NCBI RefSeq assembly: GCF_022569295.1
Contig: NZ_JAKFIA010000001.1
Location: forward strand, 201,001 to 265,000
DNA: 64,000 nt
Reading direction: 5' to 3'
From: Pedomonas mirosovicensis
Lineage (GTDB): Bacteria > Pseudomonadota > Alphaproteobacteria > Sphingomonadales > Sphingomonadaceae
Shown: positions 8,485-16,299 of the stretch, piece by piece
Position numbering within the stretch: the stretch's first letter is position 1
Layout: every line of letters starts with the position of its first letter
The notes under the pieces: model-generated
Databases searched by the model: none
Told to the model about the DNA's origin: nothing
The model's input: the letters and a program-made list of their open reading frames with translations, nothing else
Translations under genes and position numbers: made by a program

Positions 8485-8892
8485 ATGAAGGGCAGGAAGC
8501 CGAAGCTCACCGTCATCGATGGCGGGACCGTGCGCGGCAAATGCCCGTCCGCACCAGCCTGGCTGACGCCGCAGGCCAAGGCTGAATGGAAGCGGGCTGC
8601 CCCGGAACTGCACGGCCGAAATCTGCTGTCCTCGGACACGCTGGCAACGCTGGAAAGCTACTGCGTAGCCGTCGGCGTGGTGCGTGAATGCGAGGAGATC
8701 ATGGGCCGCGATGGGCGGCTGATCGATACCGAAGACGGCCCCAAACCCCATCCAGCCTTCAAAATGCAGAGCGCCGCCATGCGGGAAGCCCGCCTGCTTG
8801 CGGCTGAACTCGGCCTCACCCCGCACCGCCGCGGCTCGAAAGGAAAGGACGAAGGACGCAAAAATGACGACTGGGCCGATCTTCTCGCCTGA
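8485..8892 (+). CDS. Small terminase subunit, P27 family
   Basis: 135 residues. It has the P27-type pattern: basic start 'MKGRKPKLTVIDGG', then 'PAWLTPQAKAEWKR', 'LATLESYCVAV' and a C-terminal helical stretch ending in a charged tail. TerS binds the packaging site and recruits TerL. The gene overlaps the TerL start by 29 nt, so translation is probably coupled. Confidence 0.88.
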   Translation: MKGRKPKLTVIDGGTVRGKCPSAPAWLTPQAKAEWKRAAPELHGRNLLSSDTLATLESYCVAVGVVRECEEIMGRDGRLIDTEDGPKPHPAFKMQSAAMREARLLAAELGLTPHRRGSKGKDEGRKNDDWADLLA

Positions 8893-10474
8893 TCCAGCAC
8901 TCTATCCTGACCCGACAGGCCGAGCAGACCGGATTTGCCGTTTCGTCCGACGCCTGCGCCTGTGGGAAGGAGACTTTGCCGGTCGCCCCTTCCACCTGCA
9001 CAGTTTTCAGGAGGCCGTGATCCGCCGCATCTATGGTCCGTCCAACGAAGACGGGAGCCGCAAGGTACGGTTGGCTTGCATCTGGATTCCTCGCGGCAAC
9101 GCCAAGACAACCTTGGCCAGTGCGCTCGCCCTCGCCCATTTCATGGGGCCGGAGGCGGAGGCTGGCGGACAGGTCGTCATGGCCGCCGCTGACCGCGAAA
9201 ACGCCAGCATCGCCTTCAACTCCTCCCACCAGTTTGTTCTGCAGGACGATACCCTGTCCAGCCTGGTCCGCCCGGTTGAGAGCCGGAAGACGCTTATCCA
9301 TCCTCGCACCAAAAGCACGCTGAAGGCCATCTCGTCGGAAGCCTACTCGAAACACGGCCTGAACGTGTCCTTCTTCCTGGCCGATGAAATCCATGCCTGG
9401 CCCTTGGGAGAGGGCCGCAAGCTGTTCAAGACCGTCACCGACTCTATGGTGAAGCGGTCAAACCCGCTCACGGTTGTCATTTCCACCGCAGGCGAGGGGC
9501 AAGGCGGTCTTGCGTGGGATCTGTGGCAGTACTCCCAGAAGGTGGCCTCTGGCGAAGTGGAGGACCCAAGCTTCGCCCCGATCATCTTTGCCGCTGACCC
9601 GGCGGCCGACTGGCGAGATGAAGCCGCCTGGCACGCTGCCAACCCTGCCATCGAGGCCGGTTTCTGTTCGCTTGAGGAACTGCGGATCAAGGCCCGCAGG
9701 ATCGAACATTTCCCGGCTGAGATTGCCGACTTCCGCCGCTTCCACCTCAACCAGTGGCAGGAGGGTGCGGCAAACCCCTGGCTGGCGCTGGATGTGTATG
9801 ACACAGCCGAGGCAATGACGCCGATCGACCAGCTCATGGGGCGGCCGTGCTGGATCGGTGTGGACCTGTCCAGCGTCGAGGATCTGACGGCGGTTGTAGC
9901 CGTGTTTCCGGACGGCGATGGCGAGGCCCGGCGGTATGACGTGCTGCCCATGTTCTTTCTGCCAGAGGCGGGCATCGCCAAGAAGGGAGAGCGCGACCAG
10001 GCCGACTATCTGCGCTGGGCAGAAGAAGGACATCTCACCCTCACGCCCGGCAACGTCGTGGATCACTCCGCCATCGTGGATCACATCACCGCCCTCGGCG
10101 AACGGTATGCTGTTCAGGAAATCGCCATTGATCGCTGGAACTCCACGGCTGTCAGCACAGCCCTTCAGGCAGAGGGGTTTACGATCAACCAGTTCGGCCA
10201 AGGCTTTGCCAGCATGGCCGCCCCTGTGAAGGAACTGAAGCGGGCAATCCTCAGCGGTCACTTTCGCCACGGCGGGAACCCGCTCTTGCGGATGTGCTTC
10301 GCCAACGTGGTGGCTGACAAGGATGCGGCTGAAAACGAGAAGTTCACCAAGGACCGAGCGCGGGGACGCATTGACGGCGCGGTGGCAGCAGCAATGGCTA
10401 TCGGGCGAGTGCTGGCCAATGAATCGGCCCCCTCGCCCTACGAGCAGCGCGAAGAAGGCTTCCTGTTCATCTGA
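8864..10474 (+). CDS. Large terminase subunit (phage terminase-like ATPase/nuclease)
   Basis: 536 residues from the ATG at 8864, chosen because a purine-rich Shine-Dalgarno region (GGAAAGGA..GAAGGA) precedes it and the upstream frame lies entirely inside TerS. Motor domain: Walker A-like 'CIWIPRGNAKTTLAS', Walker B 'FFLADEIHAW', motif III 'TVVISTAGEG'. Nuclease domain: 'IGVDLSSVEDLTAVVAVF' supplies the first acidic residue. The protein pumps DNA into the capsid. It is the last gene before the tRNA; no tail or lysis gene follows. Confidence 0.93.
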   Translation: MTTGPIFSPDPALYPDPTGRADRICRFVRRLRLWEGDFAGRPFHLHSFQEAVIRRIYGPSNEDGSRKVRLACIWIPRGNAKTTLASALALAHFMGPEAEAGGQVVMAAADRENASIAFNSSHQFVLQDDTLSSLVRPVESRKTLIHPRTKSTLKAISSEAYSKHGLNVSFFLADEIHAWPLGEGRKLFKTVTDSMVKRSNPLTVVISTAGEGQGGLAWDLWQYSQKVASGEVEDPSFAPIIFAADPAADWRDEAAWHAANPAIEAGFCSLEELRIKARRIEHFPAEIADFRRFHLNQWQEGAANPWLALDVYDTAEAMTPIDQLMGRPCWIGVDLSSVEDLTAVVAVFPDGDGEARRYDVLPMFFLPEAGIAKKGERDQADYLRWAEEGHLTLTPGNVVDHSAIVDHITALGERYAVQEIAIDRWNSTAVSTALQAEGFTINQFGQGFASMAAPVKELKRAILSGHFRHGGNPLLRMCFANVVADKDAAENEKFTKDRARGRIDGAVAAAMAIGRVLANESAPSPYEQREEGFLFI

Positions 10475-10486
10475 TTCGCCCGGCTG

Positions 10487-10595
10487 TTCCCTGCGTTCCC
10501 CTCACATTGCGGGGCGGGGGAACAGCCCAGATCGAAGCATTAGTTCTGTAAAATCAGACGCTTGCGCGTCTTGTTCCCCATGTTCCCCGCGTTCC
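10487..10595 (+). repeat. Cluster of GTTCCC repeats and hairpins at the element end
   Basis: Five GTTCC/GTTCCCC motifs are spread over about 110 bp in the gap between terL and the tRNA, in two groups (TGTTCCCTGCGTTCCCC and TGTTCCCCATGTTCCCC plus GCGTTCC). The first group pairs with a downstream GGGGGAACAGCC to give a long stem. A second hairpin, GACGC-TTGC-GCGTC, lies near 10558-10571. The pattern could be a packaging, replication or recombination site of the element. The rest of the gap 10475-10764 holds nothing I recognise. Confidence 0.45.
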
Positions 10596-10764
10596 ATGCG
10601 AAAAACATCAAGGTTGAACTGGGAGATAATGGCGGCGGAGGCGCACAATCAGGGCGGAAATCCTTGGCGGTTCGCCCGGCAGGCATTTGCTCTCGCCTGC
10701 TTCCTATATGATTCCTGCGCCGATCCAAGCGGGGCAGTTGTTCGCTCTAAGTCCTTGAAAAAGG

Positions 10765-10841
10765 TGGCGCACCCGACACGATTCGAACGTGTGGCCTTTG
10801 CCTTCGGAGGGCAACGCTCTATCCAGCTGAGCTACGGGTGC
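10765..10841 (-). tRNA. tRNA-Arg (anticodon CCG)
   Basis: Read on the minus strand it folds as a complete cloverleaf: acceptor GCACCCG / CGGGTGC, D stem GCTC / GAGC, anticodon stem TTGCC / GGCAA with loop CTCCGAA (anticodon CCG), T stem ACACG / CGTGT with TTCGAAT, discriminator G and encoded CCA at 10767-10765. Its 3' end faces the satellite element, the usual geometry for integration into a tRNA gene with the tRNA kept intact. Confidence 0.95.
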
Positions 10842-10955
10842 ATCGCCTAAGCGAACGGCCCTTCCGTTATCAGAAGAAGGGCCCTTCGGCCAAGCAGAAA
10901 TTTGCGCCTGCCGCCACTTGGGCGGCCGGCAGAGCCCGTTTGGCGGGCGAACCTG

Positions 10956-11414
10956 CTAGCGGCTTTCGCCCTCGGGCTTGGCCGCATCGCCCTTCTCACC
11001 CTTCGGCGGCGGAGTGTAGGCCTCGAACTCGCCAAGGCCGCAGGTCGCGCCGGGCATCCGCGCCGTGGTGTTGAGCACGGTGATGGTGTCGATGCTGCAC
11101 AGGCGGCTGATGGTGGTCTTGTGGCTGAACGCCTTCTCGAATCCGAGCTGCGGGCACTTGTAGGGCAGACGGTTGCGCCAGATCTTACCGCCCTTCATGT
11201 GGAAGAGGATGGTCTGGTCATCCAGCACCTCGGTGCGGTCGATGCGGATGAGGTCAATGCAGTCCACCGTCTGGGGACCGCCTGCCTGCTTTGCCGCGGT
11301 TTGGGCGGCCGGCGCATTCGCGCTTTGCGCCCCCGTGTTGCCGGCAGAGGCGGCGCAGCCGCCCACCAGCGCCAGTGGAACGGCCAGCAGAAAACCAAGA
11401 TACGGCTTTGCCAT
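10956..11414 (-). CDS. Putative lipoprotein, DUF6491-like
   Basis: 152 residues from the ATG at 11414, preceded by GGGGAG. The N-terminus is a lipoprotein signal ('FLLAVPLALVGGCAAS', lipobox Cys near residue 20). An Ala/Gln-rich linker follows, then a domain containing 'DCIDLIRIDRTEVLDDQTIL', 'IWRNRLPYKCPQLGF' and paired cysteines. The pattern resembles the DUF6491 family of proteobacterial lipoproteins of unknown function. It is a single gene between the tRNA and nth. Confidence 0.75.
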   Translation of the reverse strand: MAKPYLGFLLAVPLALVGGCAASAGNTGAQSANAPAAQTAAKQAGGPQTVDCIDLIRIDRTEVLDDQTILFHMKGGKIWRNRLPYKCPQLGFEKAFSHKTTISRLCSIDTITVLNTTARMPGATCGLGEFEAYTPPPKGEKGDAAKPEGESR

Positions 11415-11522
11415 GTGAACTCCCCTTACGCGAACATTCCTGTCCATCGTTCGGCAAAAGCTACGCCCCTGCAACTGAACGCGGACTGAACGCTGAACCG
11501 TGGATGAACAGGCTTAACAAGT

Positions 11523-12224
11523 CTAATGAACCGCTGCCTTGGCCTTGGCGCCCGCCCGCACCCTGGACGACGCAGGCAATGCCGGACCGCCGAAGGCCGG
11601 TTTTTCCGGCCACTCACAGATGTCGCTGATGGGGCAGGCCCCGCACAGGGGGCCGCGCGCCTTGCAGGTGTAGCGGCCGTGCAGAATGAGCCAATGATGG
11701 GCGTGCCGCCGGTAGGTCTTCGGCAGCACCTTCATCAGCCCCTGCTCCACCGCCAGCGGCGTCTTGCCCGGCGCAAGGCCGGTGCGGTTGCACACCCGGA
11801 AGATGTGGGTATCGACCGCGCAGGTCTCCTCTCCGAAGGCGACGTTCAGCACCACATTGGCGGTCTTGCGCCCCACGCCCGGCAGCGCCTCCAGCGCCGC
11901 CAGGTCGCGCGGAACCTCGCCGCCATGCTCGCGTACCAGAATCTCGGACATGGCGATCACATTGGCCGCCTTGGTGTTGAACAGGCCGATGGTCTTGATG
12001 TGTTGCTTCAAGCCCTCCAACCCCAGATCCAGCATCTGCTGGGGGGTGGAGACCTTGGCGAACAGCGCCCTTGTTGCCTTGTTGACGCCAACGTCCGTGG
12101 CCTGCGCCGACAGGGCAACGGCCACCAGCAGCGTATAGGGGTTGGTGTATTCCAGCTCGGTCCTGGGCTCGGGGTTCGCGGCCGACAGACGGCGGAACAT
12201 CTCTTCGATATCAGAGGGTTTCAT
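11523..12224 (-). CDS. nth: Endonuclease III
   Basis: 233 residues. This bifunctional DNA glycosylase/AP lyase removes oxidised pyrimidines in base excision repair. The helix-hairpin-helix 'LEALPGVGRKTANVVL' carries the catalytic Lys, 'AVDTHIFRVCNRTGL' the catalytic Asp, and the C-terminus has the [4Fe-4S] pattern C-x6-C-x2-C-x5-C. The C-terminal ~20 residues are an Ala/Lys-rich tail. It is a separate unit from dapB, which lies on the same strand upstream beyond the DUF2244 gene. Confidence 0.96.
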   Translation of the reverse strand: MKPSDIEEMFRRLSAANPEPRTELEYTNPYTLLVAVALSAQATDVGVNKATRALFAKVSTPQQMLDLGLEGLKQHIKTIGLFNTKAANVIAMSEILVREHGGEVPRDLAALEALPGVGRKTANVVLNVAFGEETCAVDTHIFRVCNRTGLAPGKTPLAVEQGLMKVLPKTYRRHAHHWLILHGRYTCKARGPLCGACPISDICEWPEKPAFGGPALPASSRVRAGAKAKAAVH

Positions 12225-12299
12225 TGTGACGATCAGCTACCCTAGGTTTGACGCCCTGTCCGGTTTGAAGCCCCGGCGCCGCGCGCTATCGTGAGGCAT

Positions 12300-12782
12300 A
12301 TGATGGGTCATACCTTCTTCCTCAACCTACGGCTATACCCGCACCGGTCGCTGACGGTGCGGCAGTTCAAGCGCATGATGGTTATTGTGGCGATCATTTC
12401 CGCCTTCAGCGCCCTGCGTTTCCTGATGATCGGCGCCTGGCCGGTGGCCTTCTTCTTCGTGCTGGACGCCGCGCTGCTCTACGGCGCCTTCCGCCTCAAC
12501 TACGCCTCGGGCAAGGAATACGAGGAAGTGCAGCTGGACGAAGACGCCCTCGTCATCCGCCGCGTCTCCTCCGGAGGCCGCGAGGAAGAAGTGAGCTTCC
12601 AGCCCTACTGGGTGCGGCTGGAACTCGAGACCTTCGGCGAGGACGAAAACAAGCTGTGGCTGCGCTCCCACGGGCGCAAGCTGGCGCTGGGCGGCTTCCT
12701 GACGCCCGAGGAGCGCCGCGAGATCAAGGCCGTCATCGAGGATGGTCTCGCCCGCCGCGACCAGGCCCTGCGCTACGCGTGA
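12300..12782 (+). CDS. DUF2244 membrane protein
   Basis: 160 residues from the ATG at 12300; a GTG at 12291 and an ATG at 12303 are alternatives, and GAGG at 12292-12295 favours the ATGs. The sequence has the DUF2244 pattern: an N-terminal segment 'NLRLYPHRSLTVRQFKRMM', two hydrophobic helices at about residues 28-65, and a cytoplasmic half including 'NKLWLRSHGRKLALGGFLTPEER'. The family is common next to nth in alphaproteobacteria, as here. Its function is unknown. Confidence 0.85.
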   Translation: MMGHTFFLNLRLYPHRSLTVRQFKRMMVIVAIISAFSALRFLMIGAWPVAFFFVLDAALLYGAFRLNYASGKEYEEVQLDEDALVIRRVSSGGREEEVSFQPYWVRLELETFGEDENKLWLRSHGRKLALGGFLTPEERREIKAVIEDGLARRDQALRYA

Positions 12783-12804
12783 GGGAATCTCGGGATGATT
12801 CTCT

Positions 12805-12995
12805 TTTCGCAGGAGGGGCTTGCCCCTCCTGCACCTCCCGGTCCTTTTTGGGCGGTGCAAACCGGAACGCTGCGCCAGCCCTGACGAACACGTCCCAATC
12901 CAACCCTTTCAAAGACAAGGGCCGCGCCCTCCATGAAGGACACGGCCCTCCTGACGAAAGGGGGCGCGGGGGTTAAGACCCCCGCAAAAACCTTG
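12805..12995. repeat. Extragenic composite repeat, copy A (left half + core + right half)
   Basis: Left hairpin GCAGGAGGGG / CCCCTCCTGC at 12809-12832 followed by CACCTCCC. A core palindrome GGGCCG...CATGAAGG...CGGCCC lies at about 12920-12948. Right hairpin GCGGGGG / CCCCCGC at 12966-12985 is followed by AAAAACCTTGAA. It belongs to a family of at least ten extragenic loci in this window. Left and right ends are inverted relative to each other. Confidence 0.75.
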
Positions 12996-13011
12996 AAAAC
13001 CAATCAGATAA

Positions 13012-13788
13012 TCACAGATCCAGCACGTCGTTCATCGAATAGCGCCCCGGCTTTTGCCCGGTGAGCCATAGCGCCGCGCGCACCGCGCCGCGGGCGAAGA
13101 TGGCGCGGGACTGGGCGTGGTGGGAGAGTTCGATGACCTCGTTCTCGGCGGCGAACATGACCGTGTGGTCACCAGGCACCGAGCCGCCGCGCAGGGTCGC
13201 AAAGCCGATGTCGCCTGCCCGGCGCGCGCCGGTGATGCCATCGCGCACGCGCACGGACTTCTCTTCGAGGTCAACGCCGCGCCCTTCGGCGGCGGCGCGG
13301 CCCAAGAGCAGCGCGGTGCCGGAGGGGGCATCCACCTTGTGGCGGTGGTGCATCTCAAGGATTTCGATATCCCAATCATCGCCCAGACGCGCGGCGGCCT
13401 GTTTCACCAGCGCCGCCAGCAGGTTGACGCCGAGGCTCATGTTGGCGGACTGGAGCACGGCCTGTCCCTTCGCCGCTGCGTCAATGGCGGCGTGGTGGCT
13501 GGCCTCGAGCCCGGTGGTGCCGACGACCAGCGGCTTGCCCAAAGCCAGCGAGGCGGCCAGCGCCACGGGGGCGGAGAAATCGATGAGCACGTCGCATTCG
13601 GCTGCCACCGCCGCCGCGTCGTCGCGAATCAGAATATCGGAGCCCGGCAAGATCGGCTGGCCATTGGCAGGGTGGCCTGGCCGCTCGATGGCCCCGGCGA
13701 GCACCGCGCCATCCTGCGCCAGCGCCGCCTCGGCCAGGGCATGGCCCATGCGCCCCGCTGCCCCGATGATGCCGATTCGTACCGCCAT
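13012..13788 (-). CDS. dapB: 4-hydroxy-tetrahydrodipicolinate reductase
   Basis: 258 residues, taking the ATG at 13788 (GGAGAG about 7 nt upstream) rather than 13794. It reduces the dihydrodipicolinate precursor in lysine/diaminopimelate synthesis. The NAD(P)H-binding motif 'IGIIGAAGRMGHAL' is at the N-terminus, 'VGTTGL' and 'SANMSLGVNLL' in the middle, and the catalytic signature 'EMHHRHKVDAPSGTAL' is intact. It is convergent with DUF2244 and divergent from the sirtuin gene. Confidence 0.96.
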   Translation of the reverse strand: MAVRIGIIGAAGRMGHALAEAALAQDGAVLAGAIERPGHPANGQPILPGSDILIRDDAAAVAAECDVLIDFSAPVALAASLALGKPLVVGTTGLEASHHAAIDAAAKGQAVLQSANMSLGVNLLAALVKQAAARLGDDWDIEILEMHHRHKVDAPSGTALLLGRAAAEGRGVDLEEKSVRVRDGITGARRAGDIGFATLRGGSVPGDHTVMFAAENEVIELSHHAQSRAIFARGAVRAALWLTGQKPGRYSMNDVLDL

Positions 13789-13837
13789 GCCCATCTCTCC
13801 TGTTTGAAGCCTTGCCCGGCAGGGTTAAAAGCAAGCC

Positions 13838-14545
13838 ATGGCAAAGTACAGATCGATCGTTGTGCTGACCGGCGCGGGCATCTCGGCGGAATCGGGCATT
13901 CCGACCTTTCGCGGCTCCGACGGCCTGTGGGAAGGGCATCGCGTGGAGGACGTGGCAACGCCTGAAGCCTTCGCGCGGGACCCCGAACTGGTGCTCCAGT
14001 TCTACAACATGCGCCGCGCGGCGCTTAAAACCGTGGAGCCCAACCCCGCCCACCAGGCCTTAGCAAAGCTGGAAGACGCGTTCGATGGCGACCTGCTCAT
14101 CGTCACGCAAAACGTCGATGATCTCCACGAGCGCGCGGGCTCGAAGAACGTGCTCCACATGCACGGCGAGCTGAAAAAGGCCTGGTGCCTGGGCTGCGAC
14201 GGCCGCGCCCTCTGGGAAGACGACATTCTTGAGACCAGCCGCTGCCCCCATTGCGCCCGGGAAGGCAGACTGCGGCCGGACATCGTGTGGTTCGGCGAAA
14301 TGCCCTACCAGATGGAGCGCATCGACGCAGCGCTCAGCGCCTGCGACCTGTTCGTCTCCATCGGCACCTCGGGCAACGTCTACCCCGCCGCCGGATTCGT
14401 CGCCCTCGTCCGCCATTATGGGCGCGCCCACACGCTGGAGCTGAACCTAGACCCCTCCGAAGGCAGCCGCCTGTTCGCTGAGACCCGCCACGGCCCGGCC
14501 TCAAAGCTGGTGCCCGCGTTCGTGGACGAGGTGCTGGGCGGGTAA
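13838..14545 (+). CDS. cobB: NAD-dependent protein deacylase (class III sirtuin)
   Basis: 235 residues. Sirtuin motifs are present: 'LTGAGISAESGIPTFRG' for NAD binding, 'TQNVDDLHERAG', the catalytic His in 'VLHMHGEL', four zinc cysteines (C-x2-C and C-x2-C) and 'DLFVSIGTSGNVYPA'. The 'FYNMRR' segment gives the Tyr-x-x-Arg pair that in SIRT5/CobB-type enzymes accepts succinyl-lysine, so desuccinylation is as likely as deacetylation. It is divergent from dapB with a 49-nt spacer. Confidence 0.93.
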   Translation: MAKYRSIVVLTGAGISAESGIPTFRGSDGLWEGHRVEDVATPEAFARDPELVLQFYNMRRAALKTVEPNPAHQALAKLEDAFDGDLLIVTQNVDDLHERAGSKNVLHMHGELKKAWCLGCDGRALWEDDILETSRCPHCAREGRLRPDIVWFGEMPYQMERIDAALSACDLFVSIGTSGNVYPAAGFVALVRHYGRAHTLELNLDPSEGSRLFAETRHGPASKLVPAFVDEVLGG

Positions 14546-14571
14546 CGCTTTCCGCTACGCGGTTTTCCTTG

Positions 14572-14605
14572 CAGGGAGTCTATAACCTCCTGCGAAAAAC
14601 AAAAC
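14572..14605 (+). repeat. Degenerate single unit of the extragenic repeat family
   Basis: GCAGGGAG (14573-14580) and CTCCTGC (about 14589-14595) followed by GAAAAAC, in the right-half orientation. It lies between the convergent sirtuin and zincin genes. Confidence 0.4.
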
Positions 14606-14610
14606 CAAAC

Positions 14611-15009
14611 TCACTCCACCGAAGCTTCGATGCGTTCCATGTCCTCGTCGGACAGGCCGAAGTGGTGCCCGGCTTCGTGGACCAGCACGTGGACGACGAT
14701 ATCCTCCAGCGACTCGCCGGTTTCGGCCCAGTAGTCGAGAATCGGGCGGCGGTAGAGGAAGATAATGTCCGGCAGCGCGCCCGAATGGCTCACCGACTTC
14801 TCCCCGATGGGAAAGCCCTGGTAGAGGCCGAGGATATCGAAGGGCGTCTCCAGCCCCATCGAGTCCATCACATCCTCGTCGGGGAAATCTTCCACCCGCA
14901 GCACCACATCCGCCAGCCAGGTCTGGAACGGCTCGGGCAGGCGCTCCAGCGCCGCGCGGGCCATCGCTTCGATATCGGCCAGAGCCGGAGGGAGTGTTGA
15001 GCGTTGCAT
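14611..15009 (-). CDS. Metallopeptidase family protein (minimal zincin)
   Basis: 132 residues from the ATG at 15009; an upstream ATG at 15045 is possible. The zinc motif '[18 protein letters not shown]' near the C-terminus gives HExxH plus a downstream acidic residue, typical of the small zincin-like family found across Proteobacteria. '[14 protein letters not shown]' marks the conserved N-terminus. Substrate unknown. It is divergent from the pterin dehydratase gene. Confidence 0.85.
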   Translation of the reverse strand: MQRSTLPPALADIEAMARAALERLPEPFQTWLADVVLRVEDFPDEDVMDSMGLETPFDILGLYQGFPIGEKSVSHSGALPDIIFLYRRPILDYWAETGESLEDIVVHVLVHEAGHHFGLSDEDMERIEASVE

Positions 15010-15083
15010 CACGGGGCAGATATGGTGCCGGAACCGTTTCGGCAATGCCTGTTTATCGACAGGGCGCGATGGAGAATGACGCC

Positions 15084-15395
15084 ATGAAGGAAAAGCTGAC
15101 GGAGGCCGAGCGGCAGGAAGCCTTGAGCGCCCTTGCGGGCTGGACCCATGACGCCGTGCGGGACGGCATTGCCAAGAGCTTCCGCTTCAAGTCGTTCAAC
15201 GCCGCCTTCGGCTTCATGGCCCGGGTGGCGCTGGCGGCCGAGAAGCGGGACCATCACCCGGAGTGGTTCAATGTTTATAACCGGGTCGATATCTTCCTCA
15301 CCTCGCACGACGTGAAAGGCCTCTCGGGGCGGGATGTGGATCTCGCCAAGGCCATCGACCGCATCGCGGGTGCGGAAGGGGCGACTGGCGCATAA
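15084..15395 (+). CDS. phhB: Pterin-4a-carbinolamine dehydratase
   Basis: 103 residues, the family's usual size, starting at the ATG at 15084 with GGAG at 15071-15074. The conserved core '[20 protein letters not shown]' followed by '[20 protein letters not shown]' contains the active-site His residues. The enzyme recycles the hydroxylated pterin of aromatic amino acid hydroxylases. No phenylalanine hydroxylase is visible in the window. Confidence 0.93.
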   Translation: MKEKLTEAERQEALSALAGWTHDAVRDGIAKSFRFKSFNAAFGFMARVALAAEKRDHHPEWFNVYNRVDIFLTSHDVKGLSGRDVDLAKAIDRIAGAEGATGA

Positions 15396-15401
15396 CGGCA
15401 A

Positions 15402-15436
15402 AGCGCCGGCCGGAGGGGGGTCCGGCCGGCGCTGTT
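15402..15436. terminator. Bidirectional terminator between phhB and fasciclin gene
   Basis: GCGCCGGCCGGA (15403-15414), loop GGGGGG, TCCGGCCGGCGC (15421-15432), then TGTTT on the plus strand and TTTGCC on the minus strand. It serves two convergent genes. Confidence 0.75.
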
Positions 15437-15457
15437 TCGCCTGCGACGGGTAACCGC

Positions 15458-16009
15458 CTAGCCGGCCTGCGGCAGCTTCAGCGGCGCGCCCACCACATGC
15501 ACGACGCCGTTGGCGGCGCGAATGTCCTTCGCCATCACCGGGGCATTGTTGACCCGCTCCTGCTGGCCACCAACGTAGGCCAGAGGATTGCCGCCCAAAG
15601 TAATGCCGAGGTGGGTGCTGGCGCCCCATTGGTTGGAGGAGATCAGCCCCGGCAGGATGTGCGCGGTCACCAGTTCCGCGAGCCGGGCCTTATTCTGGGG
15701 CTGGAGCAGCCAGTCAACGGTGCCGGCCGGCAGGTTGGCAAAGGCCTCGTTCGACGGCACGAAAACCGTGAACGGCCCCCGACCGGCGAGCACGCCCGCC
15801 AGACCTGACTTCTGAAGCAGGTTGGCAAAGACACTGTAGTTGGCCGATCCGTTGATGATGTCGAGCACATTGGCCTGCTCAGCAGCAGCCGATGCCGCCG
15901 ACACGGCCCCGGCCTGCTGGTCCGTCTCCTGCGCCACGGCAGCGGGAGCAGCAAGCGCTGAGGCCGCCGTCAGACCGACGATCCCGAATCGGATTAAAGC
16001 GTTCAGCAT
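15458..16009 (-). CDS. Secreted fasciclin-domain protein
   Basis: 183 residues. A signal peptide covers about residues 1-26 ('GIVGLTAASALAAPAAVAQE'). One fasciclin domain follows: 'NVLDIINGSANYSVFANLLQ', the H1-like motif 'GPFTVFVPSNEAFANLP', 'ELVTAHILPG' and the H2-like end 'ANGVVHVVGAPLKLP'. Such proteins mediate surface or matrix adhesion. The 290-bp region upstream, shared divergently with pldA, contains a TGCAAGGGG / CCCCTTGCA hairpin at 16043-16067. Confidence 0.9.
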   Translation of the reverse strand: MLNALIRFGIVGLTAASALAAPAAVAQETDQQAGAVSAASAAAEQANVLDIINGSANYSVFANLLQKSGLAGVLAGRGPFTVFVPSNEAFANLPAGTVDWLLQPQNKARLAELVTAHILPGLISSNQWGASTHLGITLGGNPLAYVGGQQERVNNAPVMAKDIRAANGVVHVVGAPLKLPQAG

Positions 16010-16299
16010 GGAAAGAACCTAAAGCTACGTATGGTTGTGCACTGCAAGGGGAAGTTCTCCCCTTGCACGGCCAGGCCGACCCTGGCCATGTTTATGACAC
16101 CCCTATAACGAATTAAGTTGCTGTCAGCTGAATTAATGGCGACCAGCAGAAAGAATTACCGGATGTTGCGCCGTCACTCCTCGTCTGCTGCCAAGCACCT
16201 GCTGGCCAGTCGCCAATTGACGTGCGGAGCCGGAGGGGTTCTTACCCATTCCTGTCGTGTCCGCGACACTGCCCCCTTGCGGAATAAGGACAAGAATCG

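Noticed and set aside
10487-10595. Alphaproteobacterial LexA boxes (GTTC-N7-GTTC) in the element end
   Set aside because: The GTTC motifs are spaced by 5 nt, not 7, so they do not fit the LexA consensus.
16043-16067. Terminator or member of the repeat family upstream of the fasciclin gene
   Set aside because: TGCAAGGGG / CCCCTTGCA is a good hairpin but lacks T-runs on both sides and lacks the flanking CCTCCCATTTGTTT motif of the repeats.
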